From Natronospirillum sp965602035 (GTDB lineage Bacteria > Pseudomonadota > Gammaproteobacteria > Pseudomonadales > Natronospirillaceae), in assembly GCA_965602035.1 (NCBI GenBank), contig OZ271919.1:1-64000 (forward strand): a stretch of 64,000 nucleotides of DNA, given 5' to 3'. Below the pieces are notes generated by a model. It searched no databases. It was not told the origin of the DNA and saw only the letters and a program-made list of their open reading frames with translations. Shown here piece after piece: positions 19,604 through 28,590 of this stretch. Both the position numbers and the translations under genes were made by a program. Numbering within the stretch: position 1 is the first letter of the stretch; each line of letters opens with the position of its first letter.

Positions 19604-20677
19604 TCAATCGTCGAGTCCGAACAGATGGGCCAGATCCGAAGTGTCCACCAGCGGGTCATCCAGGTCCACACTGATGCGCGAATGCGCCAGTGTCCAGGCC
19701 CGGCCCGTAATATCGCTGTCCAGTGCCTGATGCTCACCTACACGGGCTTTGCCGAGAACGGTGCCGCGGAATGAGCTGTTACGGGGCGAGACCGTCTCCA
19801 GCCATTGGCCATCGCGGATCAGGCCCTGTTCGTACATCAAAGCCAGCCGCGCTGATGTGCCCGTGCCGGTCGGGCTGCGGCATATCACACCCGGGTGAAC
19901 ATAGGTCGCTGATCGCGAGCGGAAACCATTGCCCTCAACCTGCTCTACCGGGCTGGTGAAATGAGCAAACGGCAGCGGGCCCACATCGCCGAGCTCCGGG
20001 TGTTCCGCCCGGAATTCCGGGCGCACCGTGCGCACGAATGCATCCCCGAAGGCGGCGAGCGCAATCATTTCGTCCGCGACCAGCTCAAAACCGAGCCGGC
20101 TGGCGTCAACCAGCGCGAAGAAGGCACCGCTCCAGACAATGTCGTAGGGCACGGATCCGTAATTGGGGACCTCGGCGGTCAGTCCACGCTGATGCACATA
20201 GGCCGGCTCCCCTTTGGTAGTAGCAGACACCACCCGGCCGTTACGGTTCACGGTGCGGACCCGTGCCAGCCCGGCCGGGGATTCAAGCACGACCTCCTGT
20301 TCGCCTTCCTGCATCGGAACCAGGCCACTCTCCAGCACGGCTGTGGCTGTGCAGATGGTGTTCGACCCTGAATACAACGGGTAGCCCATGGCCTCCATGA
20401 TGATATAGCCCGCCTGGGCTTCCGGGTGTGACGGCTCTACGATCAGGTCCACGGACATGGCCGGGTCGCCATAAGGCTCGGAGAGCAACAATCGGCGCAG
20501 GCCATCCCCATGCTCCTGCAGATAGCGCATTTTCTCGAGTACCGTCGCGCCGGGCAATTGTTCGATACCGCTTACCACAATGCGGCTGACATCGCCGCCG
20601 GACTGGGTATCAATAACCTCCATAGTGCGCTCGCGGGCGTTGTTCTGGCGAAGCATGTTTGCTCGGTTACCTGGCAT
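19604..20677 (-). CDS. Proline racemase superfamily protein (hydroxyproline epimerase or dehydratase-like)
   Basis: A 357-residue cytoplasmic enzyme of the proline racemase fold. Family enzymes racemise proline, epimerise 4-hydroxyproline or dehydrate 3-hydroxyproline. The first catalytic motif reads YSGSNTICTATA, with Ser where classical racemases have Cys and Ser in place of the next-but-one His. The second, VICRSPTGTGTSARLA, keeps its Cys. This Ser/Cys pair argues against a classical proline racemase but does not settle the substrate. ATG 20677 follows GGGAG at good spacing; ATG 20623 (MEVIDTQSGGD) matches the usual family start better and is the alternative. No other hydroxyproline catabolism gene is adjacent. 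Confidence 0.82.
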   Translation of the reverse strand: MPGNRANMLRQNNARERTMEVIDTQSGGDVSRIVVSGIEQLPGATVLEKMRYLQEHGDGLRRLLLSEPYGDPAMSVDLIVEPSHPEAQAGYIIMEAMGYPLYSGSNTICTATAVLESGLVPMQEGEQEVVLESPAGLARVRTVNRNGRVVSATTKGEPAYVHQRGLTAEVPNYGSVPYDIVWSGAFFALVDASRLGFELVADEMIALAAFGDAFVRTVRPEFRAEHPELGDVGPLPFAHFTSPVEQVEGNGFRSRSATYVHPGVICRSPTGTGTSARLALMYEQGLIRDGQWLETVSPRNSSFRGTVLGKARVGEHQALDSDITGRAWTLAHSRISVDLDDPLVDTSDLAHLFGLDD

Positions 20678-20760
20678 CAAGGGCTCCCTTGCTTTTTCGG
20701 GATTGTGGCTACCTGCCCGGCCGACATTCTGGGCGGCCGGGCCGGGTAAGCTGGCATGGC

Positions 20761-20775
20761 AGACAAATATTGTCT
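20761..20775. promoter_or_regulatory. Short inverted repeat upstream of the proline-racemase-family gene
   Basis: AGACAA-ATA-TTGTCT, a 6-bp dyad with a 3-bp centre, lies about 85 bp upstream of the minus-strand gene in the 260-bp divergent gap (20678-20937). A GC-rich inverted sequence (CCCGGCC ... GGCCGGG) lies nearer the gene. The dyad could be an operator, but a 12-base dyad can also arise by chance. Confidence 0.25.
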
Positions 20776-20937
20776 CTCACCGAGTCATAAAGCAGACCGG
20801 AGAGTTCAGTCTGTTCAGAAACTAGTGCCAGATCGCGACAGGATCAAGCCTTTTTGCACGGAATGATTGCCACGATTTCGCGCCGTGAAACCTCGTGTTG
20901 TATAGTGTCGGCTTTCACAGCATGGAACGGAGCAGTC

Positions 20938-21273
20938 ATGCTCGGGTTGATCAATCGCTTTCCGGAACTCCGCGGGTTGCCGCGCGAGGAACAGAAGCAG
21001 TGGCTTGAACGCGCACGGTATGAGGTATTTGTCAGCCAGCGCCGTACCGGCGCTGGTGCACTGTATTTTCTGATCAGTCTCAGCGTCGGCTTCGCTATTG
21101 TCCTGATAGGCCAGGTGCAGTTCGGCTTTGGCCAGACGCTGGGGTTCGTTACCTTGTTCCTGGGTCTGGCGGCCGCCGCAGTGATCTTCCGGATTCTGTA
21201 CGGCCGGTTGATCCGCTCAGGGCTGAAAACATGTATGCAACGTGAGCAGAAAGAGGGCAGGACATCTTCCTGA
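20938..21273 (+). CDS. Small membrane protein of unknown function
   Basis: 111 residues. ATG 20938 is preceded by GGAGC at 6 bp, better than the upstream starts in the open frame. A charged N-terminal part (FPELRGLPREEQKQWLERARYEVF) precedes two hydrophobic helices (about 40-60 and 68-88), then a basic tail. A TATAGT -10-like hexamer sits at 20901-20906. It lies 66 bp before the mechanosensitive channel gene and may be co-transcribed with it. Family not recognised. Confidence 0.65.
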   Translation: MLGLINRFPELRGLPREEQKQWLERARYEVFVSQRRTGAGALYFLISLSVGFAIVLIGQVQFGFGQTLGFVTLFLGLAAAAVIFRILYGRLIRSGLKTCMQREQKEGRTSS

Positions 21274-21339
21274 CCTCGCCGGCCGGTGCAGAAGGCAGGC
21301 CGTTACAGACTAACCACGGATCAGTTGGAGGAAGTAATA

Positions 21340-23511
21340 GTGGGATTACACCTGACACAGGTATGGCAGCGGCTGGCGGGAATGCTGCTTGTTGCCCTGG
21401 CCAGCACGGGGACTTTGGCTCAGGAGGGGCCCTCACCATCGCAGCAACTGGCGGATATTCTTCAGGATGATGCGGCGCGAGCCCAGTTGATAGAGGAACT
21501 CCGCGGCGCAGCGGGGAGTCTGCCCGAAGGTCTGGCCGCTGAAGCCGAGGCACCGGCCTCATTCTCACAGACGCTTGCAGGGGCAACGCAGAATATTGCA
21601 CAGGGCATTCTGAACGATGGCGTTGCGGCAGTGAACGCACTGATGGCGCTCAACAGTGAGCGGTCGGATTTTGTGCTGGCTGACTTCGTGAGCGGTCTGA
21701 TCGGCCTGCTGATCGTCGGTGCGGTGACCCTGGTCGCGGTAGGTGTCTTTCGTGGCATGGCGCGTCCGGTTTTTCGGCGTGCCGCTGATATGGCGACCAA
21801 CGCCACACTGCTGCGACGGGCGGGCGCCGTGATCTGGGCGACGCTGTTCGACGCTCTGGTGATTCTCGCTGCCTGGTTAGCAGGCTATGTGGCAGTAGCG
21901 CTGATGGGCAGCCTGACGGAAGCCACCAGCACGTTTGCGGCTTTGTTCCTGAATGCATTTCTGTTTATTGAGCTGTTCAAACTGGCGCTTCGTGTGCTGT
22001 TTGCGGCCCGCGACGATGCCCTGCGGCTGCTGCCCATGGGTGCGGAAAATGCGGCCTACTGGTACGCCTGGCTGGCCCGGCTGAGCACTTTCATCGGTTA
22101 CGGCCTGTTGCTGGTCGTTCCCGTACTCAATGACAGTGTTTCGCTGGCACTCGGTCGCGGCGCCACCTTTGTGGTTGTGCTGGTGTCGTTCATTTATGCA
22201 GTTACAGTCATCATGCAGAATCGCACCAGCGTCGGCGATCAGTTCCGCGAAGCGGCAGCCAATGCCGAGTCGTCGGTTGCCGGCTTCGGATACAAGCTAT
22301 TGGCTCGTGTCTGGCATGTGCTCGCTATTGGTTATTTCCTGGCGCTGGGCCTTGTCGTGCTCTCGCGCCCCGAGGACGCATTGCCTGTCATGCTGCAGTC
22401 AACGGCACAGATGGTAATTTCCATCGCCGTCGGCATTCTGCTTGCGGCTCTGTTGAATCAGTTGCTACGCCGGCCGCATTTTCTCAGTGATGACGTTCGG
22501 GCCCGATTTCCCATGCTGGATGAACGCCTGGGCAGCTTTGTTCCGACTGTTCTGAAAGTGCTGGATGTCGTCATACTGCTGGCGGTGATCGGCGCGGTGC
22601 TCGACGCCTGGGGCCTGTTTAATTTCGGTTCCTGGCTTGCCTCGGACGCTGGCTCCGCATTGATACTCACAGCCATCACGGTCGGGTTGGTACTGGCGGC
22701 CGCCAAAGGGCTCTGGATTGTCCTGGCCAGTTGGGTTGAATTCCGGCTCAGCCCGGATACGGGTGAAGGTGAACCGACAGCGCGGGAAAAAACGCTCCTC
22801 ACAATTTTCCGTAATGCCATTATGGTTGCCATCATCATCATGACGATGATGATCGTACTGGCGGAAATCGGTATCAATATCGGGCCGCTTATCGCCGGTG
22901 CCGGTGTGCTCGGCCTGGCAATCGGCTTCGGTTCCCAGAAGCTGGTTCAGGACATCATAACCGGCATTTTTATTCAGATGGAAAACGCGATCAACGCCGG
23001 CGATGTCGTAACAGCCGGTGGCATAACGGGCACTGCCGAAAAGCTGACTGTTCGGTCACTCTCGATTCGGGATCTGAATGGTACGTACCATATTATCCCG
23101 TTCTCTTCTGTCGATACCGTGTCCAACTTCATGCGTGGCTTCGCGTACCATGTAGGGGTTTATGGCGTAGCCTATCGGGAAGATACGGATGAGGTGATCG
23201 AACACCTCAAGGCGGCGTTCGAAGAGCTCAAACAGGACGAAACCCATCGCCCGAACATTCTCGACGACGAACTGGAAGTCCATGGTGTTACGGCCCTGGC
23301 CGACAGTTCAGTGAATGTGCGTGTGCGCATCAAGGCCGCCGCCGGCACACAGTGGGCGATCGGGCGGGCCTATAACCGGCTGGTCAAGCGCCATCTGGAC
23401 GCAGCGGGTATCGAGATTCCGTTCCCGCACATGACGCTCTACTTCGGGCAGGACAAGGACGGCTCCGCACCACCGGCGCCGATCCGGCTCGACAAGCCTG
23501 CTGACAGCTGA
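21340..23511 (+). CDS. YbiO-like moderate-conductance mechanosensitive channel (MscS family)
   Basis: A 723-residue inner-membrane channel protein. A cleavable signal peptide (ending near STGTLAQ) and a periplasmic N-terminal part are followed by several transmembrane helices and the C-terminal MscS core. The pore helix region is GPLIAGAGVLGLAIGFGSQK, then the beta domain (GDVVTAGGITGTAEKLTVRS) and an alpha/beta vestibule. Length and layout match E. coli YbiO (741 residues). A GTG at 21340 is chosen because GGAGGAAG lies just upstream. Channels of this family open under membrane tension and release solutes on osmotic downshock. A terminator-like hairpin follows at 23527. Confidence 0.88.
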   Translation: MGLHLTQVWQRLAGMLLVALASTGTLAQEGPSPSQQLADILQDDAARAQLIEELRGAAGSLPEGLAAEAEAPASFSQTLAGATQNIAQGILNDGVAAVNALMALNSERSDFVLADFVSGLIGLLIVGAVTLVAVGVFRGMARPVFRRAADMATNATLLRRAGAVIWATLFDALVILAAWLAGYVAVALMGSLTEATSTFAALFLNAFLFIELFKLALRVLFAARDDALRLLPMGAENAAYWYAWLARLSTFIGYGLLLVVPVLNDSVSLALGRGATFVVVLVSFIYAVTVIMQNRTSVGDQFREAAANAESSVAGFGYKLLARVWHVLAIGYFLALGLVVLSRPEDALPVMLQSTAQMVISIAVGILLAALLNQLLRRPHFLSDDVRARFPMLDERLGSFVPTVLKVLDVVILLAVIGAVLDAWGLFNFGSWLASDAGSALILTAITVGLVLAAAKGLWIVLASWVEFRLSPDTGEGEPTAREKTLLTIFRNAIMVAIIIMTMMIVLAEIGINIGPLIAGAGVLGLAIGFGSQKLVQDIITGIFIQMENAINAGDVVTAGGITGTAEKLTVRSLSIRDLNGTYHIIPFSSVDTVSNFMRGFAYHVGVYGVAYREDTDEVIEHLKAAFEELKQDETHRPNILDDELEVHGVTALADSSVNVRVRIKAAAGTQWAIGRAYNRLVKRHLDAAGIEIPFPHMTLYFGQDKDGSAPPAPIRLDKPADS

Positions 23512-23526
23512 TAGCCGGGGCGTGTC

Positions 23527-23561
23527 CCCGGGCCTCTGTTTTCTGCCCGCAGAGGCCCGGG
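23527..23561. terminator. Hairpin between convergent mscS-type gene and ybfF
   Basis: A 12-bp perfect stem (23527-23538 with 23550-23561) and an 11-nt loop lie between the two convergent stop codons. There is no long T-run on either side, although the loop side holds TTTT. Probably a shared bidirectional terminator. Confidence 0.6.
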
Positions 23562-23569
23562 CATACCGC

Positions 23570-24340
23570 CTAATCGGCCGAGCTGAGGAACTCCCGGATC
23601 CAGCGCGCCGTCTGTTCAGGCTTTTCGGCGTGCAGCCAGTGGCCGCTGCCACCGACGATGCGGCCTTTCGCAGCAGGGAACAACTGCTCAATCAGGCCCC
23701 GGTCGCTGTCGGCCACGTAATCTGACGCGCCGCCGATCAGAAATTGAACCGGCCCGGTATACTGGTTACCTGACTCCGGGAAGTCGGTTAGCTGGTCGTA
23801 GTGGTTGTAGAGCGCCTGCCAGTTGAGGCGCCATTCAAAGCCCGACCCGCCGCGCACAAAGTTTTTCAGGATAAACGTTCTGATGGCGTCCGTCGTTATC
23901 CACTCGGCCAGAATACGTTCGGCTTCCTGTCTTGATTCGGGCCGGGCGTCGGCCACTGTCTTGATTCCATTGAAAACATCGTCATGCCGCGGGGGGTACT
24001 GTTTCGGCGCGATATCCACCACGGTCAGTGACCGCACCCGGTCCGGGTGCCTTAATGCCAATGTCATGGCGGCCTTGCCGCCCATGCTGTGGCCGATGAG
24101 ATGCGCTTTCTCTATAGATAACCGGTCCATCAGGGCCAACACATCCTCGGCCATGGCCGAATAGGAACAATCATCGTTGTCATGGGGTGATCGGCCATGA
24201 TTACGCATATCGGGGAGGATCAGCCGGTAATCGTCTTGCAGCAGCCGTGCCACACCGGCCCAGTTGAGGCTGTCTCCGAACAGCCCGTGAAGGATGATCA
24301 CGGGGTCACCGTCACCTTGCGTTCGATAATACAAATTCAT
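23570..24340 (-). CDS. ybfF: YbfF-like esterase (alpha/beta hydrolase)
   Basis: A 256-residue alpha/beta hydrolase. The oxyanion motif is HGLFGDSLNW at about 18-27, the nucleophile Ser is in GHSMGGKAAM at about 84-93, an acid residue follows, and the likely catalytic His is in GGSGHWLHAEKP. DMRNHGRSPHD is typical of the YbfF/acyl-CoA thioesterase-like esterases. No signal peptide, so cytoplasmic. Substrate unknown; family members hydrolyse short-chain esters and acyl-CoAs in vitro. Convergent with the channel gene and divergent from the cysteine-cluster gene. Confidence 0.88.
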   Translation of the reverse strand: MNLYYRTQGDGDPVIILHGLFGDSLNWAGVARLLQDDYRLILPDMRNHGRSPHDNDDCSYSAMAEDVLALMDRLSIEKAHLIGHSMGGKAAMTLALRHPDRVRSLTVVDIAPKQYPPRHDDVFNGIKTVADARPESRQEAERILAEWITTDAIRTFILKNFVRGGSGFEWRLNWQALYNHYDQLTDFPESGNQYTGPVQFLIGGASDYVADSDRGLIEQLFPAAKGRIVGGSGHWLHAEKPEQTARWIREFLSSAD

Positions 24341-24387
24341 AGAGTGCGCGGTCTCCAGACAAGCACAGGGATCGATATCTTACCTTT

Positions 24388-24657
24388 ATGACAGAAATGA
24401 TGACATGCAGGCGCGGGTGTGGTGCATGCTGCATTGCACCGTCGATTTCCAGCCCTATTCCGGGCATGCCACACGGTAAGCCTGCGGGTGTGCCCTGCAT
24501 CCACCTGACGGAGCACCTGGACTGTGCGCTGTTCGGAAAACCGGAGCGGCCGTCTGTGTGCGGCGATTTTCAGGCCGAGTATCTGACCTGCGGTAACAGC
24601 CGCGAAGAGGCTCTGCAGTTGCTGGGAAAACTGGAGGCGGACGCCCGGAGCGAATGA
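24388..24657 (+). CDS. YkgJ-family cysteine cluster protein
   Basis: An 89-residue protein with CRRGCGACC near the N terminus and later Cys residues at PCIHL, LDCALF, VCGDF and LTCGN, a pattern of the YkgJ/UPF0153 metal- or cluster-binding family. GKPERPSVCGDFQ is the typical second motif. No signal peptide. No clear Shine-Dalgarno sequence precedes ATG 24388, and internal ATGs at 24397 and 24400 are possible. It ends 10 bp before the convergent ygfZ stop. Molecular role unknown. Confidence 0.82.
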   Translation: MTEMMTCRRGCGACCIAPSISSPIPGMPHGKPAGVPCIHLTEHLDCALFGKPERPSVCGDFQAEYLTCGNSREEALQLLGKLEADARSE

Positions 24658-24667
24658 GGGAGCCGGT

Positions 24668-25513
24668 TTATTCAACCGGCGAACCCACCTCGACCGGCTG
24701 CCCATTGACAGCGAGTGGCGGCAAATCCATATCGGCGCCCGGCCATTTGAGCACGGCCAGGCCCTGCCAACCCGGCCCTACGCTTACAGCGCGAACCACC
24801 TCGCCGGCGGGTTTGTCGCGGTCTGCATCGATGACCCGGGTTCCCAGTCCGGGAGCCGGCCCGGCGCCGGAAACGCGGGCCAAACGGCGCTTGGTCGCGC
24901 CCTTGTAATGCAGCCGGGCAATAACTTCCTGACCTGTGTAACAGCCTTTGCGGAAGCTCACGCCGCCCAGCAGATCCCACGCCAGTGACTGTGGCAGATA
25001 CTGCTCGTTCAGTTCCGGTGTAATCCATACGATACCCGCCGCAATTTCGGCCTGAGCCAGTGCCACCAGGCCTTCTTCCGGTGGCGCTGTTGCGGCGTCC
25101 GTGTGCGACCAACGCAGCCTTATACCGCCGTGAGGAATCGACAAGGTGACCTCGTCCGGTGAGGCCGTCACCGTCTGATCCGTCACGGACGGATCAGGTG
25201 CCGGGGCAGACATCTGCCATTGTTTCGTTACGTCGGTCAGGTCCGCCTTGAAGAAGGCGGCGTACCTGCTGAACCGCCCAAGCATGTTTTCGAGCTGGCG
25301 TTGAGGCAGGACCAGCCAGAACTGCTCTTCCGTCAGGCATAGGCAGTAAAAGCTGCTGTACAGGCGGCCCTGATGGGTCGCCAATGCACCCAGTGTCCAC
25401 TGTCCGGGTTTCAGGGTCTGAACGTCGGCCGTACACTGGCCATGCAGCAACTGCCGGGCCTGACTGCCGGAGATATCCAGTATCGCGCGCTCTTCATTGG
25501 CCAGCGCCGTCAT
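24668..25513 (-). CDS. ygfZ: YgfZ, folate-binding Fe-S cluster maintenance protein
   Basis: A 281-residue GcvT-like protein. The diagnostic motif KGCYTGQEVIAR is present, with the Cys that E. coli YgfZ needs, and the N-terminal part (ILDISGSQARQLLHGQCTADVQ) fits the family. YgfZ helps assemble or repair certain Fe-S enzymes such as MiaB, using folate. ATG 25513 follows GAGGA and gives the normal N terminus; an ATG at 25555 would add 14 residues. Divergent from sdhE, a widespread arrangement in gammaproteobacteria. Confidence 0.9.
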   Translation of the reverse strand: MTALANEERAILDISGSQARQLLHGQCTADVQTLKPGQWTLGALATHQGRLYSSFYCLCLTEEQFWLVLPQRQLENMLGRFSRYAAFFKADLTDVTKQWQMSAPAPDPSVTDQTVTASPDEVTLSIPHGGIRLRWSHTDAATAPPEEGLVALAQAEIAAGIVWITPELNEQYLPQSLAWDLLGGVSFRKGCYTGQEVIARLHYKGATKRRLARVSGAGPAPGLGTRVIDADRDKPAGEVVRAVSVGPGWQGLAVLKWPGADMDLPPLAVNGQPVEVGSPVE

Positions 25514-25672
25514 GTTCCGCGATTCCTCGCTGTTGGTACTCGATGGTGCAACCATTTGACCCAACTGAACCTTGGCCGGATGGTGTGAGGCAGGTCAGTC
25601 GGTTAAACTCATTGACCCTTGAGATTCAGGTCACGCTTGGGTCGAACGCTTCCCTTTCGAGTGGATGATATT

Positions 25673-25939
25673 ATGGCTGATCAGGCACATTTCAACCGTT
25701 TATTCTGGCATAGCCGGCGCGGCATGAGAGAGCTGGACCTGTTGTTGGTCCCGTTTCTTCAGAACCGCTACCCGGAGTTGAGTACAGAGGACCAACTGCT
25801 CTACGAAGCCTTTCTGAAAATGGAAGATCAGGATATGTACAACCTGCTCATGGAGCGGGTTGCGGCGACGGAGCCCGGGCTTAAGCGTATCATCCGACTG
25901 ATTCTCGATTATGCCGGCGAGCAGGCGTCACCGAGTTGA
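25673..25939 (+). CDS. sdhE: FAD assembly factor SdhE (CptB/YgfY)
   Basis: An 88-residue helical protein with the signature RRGMRELDLLL (the RGxxE motif) at about 15-25. SdhE promotes covalent attachment of FAD to succinate dehydrogenase and fumarate reductase flavoprotein subunits. ATG 25673 (MADQAHFNRLFWHSRRG) matches family length; an upstream start at 25619 would add an unlikely Arg-rich stretch. The next gene, ygfX-like, overlaps its 3' end, as in E. coli. Confidence 0.92.
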   Translation: MADQAHFNRLFWHSRRGMRELDLLLVPFLQNRYPELSTEDQLLYEAFLKMEDQDMYNLLMERVAATEPGLKRIIRLILDYAGEQASPS

Positions 25940-26363
25940 TTCACGGTTGCGCGTGCGGCGGCACTGGCGTACGCGTTACCGGGCCTGGGGCAGAGTAGCC
26001 GCGGCTGGTTTTTTCATCGCGCTTGGCTGGTCCGTCGTGCATGTTGGTGGCTATACCGAGAGCCCTCGGGTAATCCTTCTGACGGAGATTCCGCTGCTCA
26101 TGCTGGCATGGTCTGCTATGCGGACACTGCGGAGCGAGGAAGGGCACGTGATCGCGCGCGGCGGGTCAGTGCGCTGGTCGCCGCGCCGGAATGCTCCGGT
26201 CCGGTGCGCTGACTGGGTTCGTTTTCCCGGCATTATCGGCTTTCGTGTCCCTTATGGCAGGCGTCACTGGATATTTTGTGATGAAATGTCACCGGACCAT
26301 TGGCGCCGTCTGTGTCTGATTGCGCGGTTTGCCGGCGAGAATCGTGTCGGTCGCTCTGGGTAG
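25911..26363 (+). CDS. YgfX (CptA)-like membrane protein
   Basis: Up to 150 residues. Two hydrophobic helices (about 29-45 and 53-72) are followed by a cytoplasmic domain with GGSVRWSPRRNA, and WIFCDEMSPDHWRRL near the end. Layout and position directly after sdhE match E. coli YgfX/CptA, proposed to inhibit cell division with YgfY as antitoxin; that pairing is disputed. ATG 25911 overlaps sdhE by 29 bp; TTG 25947 or GTG 25953 would give a more usual length. Its 3' end overlaps the convergent nadB by 75 bp. Confidence 0.72.
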   Translation: MPASRRHRVDSRLRVRRHWRTRYRAWGRVAAAGFFIALGWSVVHVGGYTESPRVILLTEIPLLMLAWSAMRTLRSEEGHVIARGGSVRWSPRRNAPVRCADWVRFPGIIGFRVPYGRRHWIFCDEMSPDHWRRLCLIARFAGENRVGRSG

Positions 26364-27914
26364 ACTCGATGGAAAGTCCAGCGTGTAGTGAAGCCCCCGG
26401 CTTTCCCGGCGCAGAATAGCGGACTCGATTATCGCCTCGGCAATGGCGACCAGGTTTCTCAACTCCAGAAGATCATTGGAAATGCGATAGTTGCTGTAGA
26501 ACTCGTGAATTTCGGACTGCAGCAACTCCACACGGTGTCGGGCCCGCAACAGCCGCTTGCTGGATCGTACGATACCCACATAGTCCCACATGAAACGCCG
26601 CACTTCATCCCAGTTGTGTGACAGCACTACATCTTCGTCCGAATCGGTTACACGGCTCTCATCCCAGGGCGGAATCGGGGCTGCATCGGCCTGTATGGGA
26701 TGACCGGCAATATAACGTGCTGCCGACTGTCCGTAGACCAGGCATTCGAGCAGTGAATTACTGGCCAGACGGTTGGCACCATGCAGTCCGGTGTGCGCAC
26801 ATTCGCCTATGGCATACAGGTTGGCCAGGTCAGTCCGTCCATGTTCGTCCGTGATGATGCCACCACAGGAGTAATGCGCAGCGGGAACGATCGGGATTGG
26901 TTGCCGGGTGATGTCGATGCCGTACGACTGGCACCGCTCCAGAATGGTCGGAAAATGCTCCCGGATGAAAGCCGCTGGCCTGTGGCTTATGTCCAGGTAC
27001 AGGTGGTCAGCGCCCAGTCGCTTCATCTCATGGTCAATCGCGCGCGCCACGATATCCCTCGGCGCCAGTTCTGCACGCTCGTCGAACCGGTGCATAAACG
27101 CGGAGCCATCCGGTAGCAGAAGGCGCCCGCCCTCACCGCGTACTGCCTCGGAAATCAGAAAGGACTTGGCGTGCGGATGGTACAGGCAGGTTGGGTGAAA
27201 CTGATTGAATTCCATGTTGGCGAGTCGGCAGCCGGCACGCCAGGCCATTGCTATACCGTCACCGGTGGCGCCGTCCGGGTTACTGGTATACATGTAGACC
27301 TTGCTGGCGCCTCCGGTAGCCAGAATGGTGTGGTCGGCACGACAGGTGAGCACATGGTCGTCGGTTTCGTTGAACAGATAGGCGCCCAGGCTGCGGTTTT
27401 CACCGCCAAGGCCGAGTTTGTCGGATGTGATCAGATCCACGGCGGTATGGTGGGACAGGCAGGTAATGTTTTCCGACTGCTGCACGCGTGCCAGCAGCGT
27501 TGAGGCAATCGCTGACCCTGTGGCATCTGCTGCGTGCAGAATACGTCGGTGACTGTGCCCGCCCTCCCGTGTCAGGTGATAACCCAGTGCCTGCGCACTG
27601 TCCCGTGTAAACGGTACTCCAAGGTCGAGCAGCCAGTGAATGGCCTCCGCACTGTGGCTGATCGTGAATTCTACGGCCGTCCTGTGGCAGAGACCGGCAC
27701 CCGCTGTTTCCGTGTCCCTGACATGATTCTCGATCGTGTCGCCTTCTTCGAGCACGGCCGCCACGCCACCCTGAGCCCAGGGCGTACTGCCAGCGTCGAG
27801 GTCGCCTTTACTGACCAATGCAATGTTCAGGTGCCGTGGGAGGCTCAATGCAGCAGTCATGCCGGCAGCCCCGCTGCCGAGGATCAGTACGTCAAACTGT
27901 TTTTCAAGATTCAT
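26289..27914 (-). CDS. nadB: L-aspartate oxidase
   Basis: A 541-residue flavoprotein that oxidises L-aspartate to iminoaspartate, the first step of de novo NAD synthesis. The FAD-binding motif VLILGSGAAGMTAAL is at about 10-24. The active-site stretch includes LTREGGHSHRRILHAAD and EFNQFHPTCLYHP, and the flavin-linked SCGGIITDEHGRT is also present. ATG 27914 is chosen (an ATG at 27932 adds six residues); neither has a strong Shine-Dalgarno sequence. Divergent from rseC. In pseudomonads nadB borders the algU-mucABCD operon, which explains its place here. Confidence 0.95.
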   Translation of the reverse strand: MNLEKQFDVLILGSGAAGMTAALSLPRHLNIALVSKGDLDAGSTPWAQGGVAAVLEEGDTIENHVRDTETAGAGLCHRTAVEFTISHSAEAIHWLLDLGVPFTRDSAQALGYHLTREGGHSHRRILHAADATGSAIASTLLARVQQSENITCLSHHTAVDLITSDKLGLGGENRSLGAYLFNETDDHVLTCRADHTILATGGASKVYMYTSNPDGATGDGIAMAWRAGCRLANMEFNQFHPTCLYHPHAKSFLISEAVRGEGGRLLLPDGSAFMHRFDERAELAPRDIVARAIDHEMKRLGADHLYLDISHRPAAFIREHFPTILERCQSYGIDITRQPIPIVPAAHYSCGGIITDEHGRTDLANLYAIGECAHTGLHGANRLASNSLLECLVYGQSAARYIAGHPIQADAAPIPPWDESRVTDSDEDVVLSHNWDEVRRFMWDYVGIVRSSKRLLRARHRVELLQSEIHEFYSNYRISNDLLELRNLVAIAEAIIESAILRRESRGLHYTLDFPSSLPRATDTILAGKPRNQTQTAPMVR

Positions 27915-28043
27915 GTGCGACCAGCCGATCATTCATAAAGTTGCAGTATACCGGCCTGCAAAGTCTGCGCAAAAATGAGCGCATGGTTTTTGAATGCGGT
28001 CGTTGCGCGCTATCATTGAGACAAACCGTGCAGAGGGTGTCTT

Positions 28044-28529
28044 ATGATCAAAGAGCTGGCGACTGTTACGGGTGTGCGGGCAAGTGCACTCGAAGTCGAA
28101 ACGGTAAGCCGCAGTACCTGCGGTTCCTGCTCCGCGCGTGGTGGTTGCGGCCAGTCACTGCTGGCGCGCGTGTTCGGACAGAGCATCAACGCGAACCGGC
28201 TGTGGATACCGCTTCAGGAACGTCTGACACCGGAGCCCCGAGTCGGAGACCGGGTGACGCTGAACATGCGGGAGCAGGATCTGCTGCGTGCAACGGTTCT
28301 GTTGTATCTGGTGCCGACGCTCTTCATTGTTGCGGGTGCGGTATCCGCGCACGTGCTGGCCGGTACCGACTGGGCGGCCATCACAGGTGCTGTCGGTGGT
28401 GGGCTGCTGGGCTTCATTCTGGCGCGCAGGCGTCTGGCAAGCTGGGGTCTGCCGGTGCAGCTTACTGCTCTGGAGCGCATGCCGCAGGCCTCTGAGCCAG
28501 GCGCACGAATTGCGGTAAAAGCGCTGTAA
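28044..28529 (+). CDS. rseC: RseC/MucC family membrane protein
   Basis: A 161-residue inner-membrane protein. The Cys-rich N-terminal cluster CGSCSARGGCGQS (about 26-38) and the two following membrane helices (about 82-100 and 106-123) are the RseC/MucC pattern. RseC is linked to sigma-E signalling and to the SoxR-reducing system. In pseudomonads and enterics it follows rpoE-rseA-rseB; here nadB is the upstream neighbour and those three genes are absent. A weak TTGAAT/TATCAT pair with a 15-bp spacer precedes it (27990-28016). The mucD gene follows. Confidence 0.88.
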   Translation: MIKELATVTGVRASALEVETVSRSTCGSCSARGGCGQSLLARVFGQSINANRLWIPLQERLTPEPRVGDRVTLNMREQDLLRATVLLYLVPTLFIVAGAVSAHVLAGTDWAAITGAVGGGLLGFILARRRLASWGLPVQLTALERMPQASEPGARIAVKAL

Positions 28530-28590
28530 AACCCCGGATGGGAATGTTGCATTAACCTGGCCTGATCCCATTTAACAGTCCTGACAGGCG

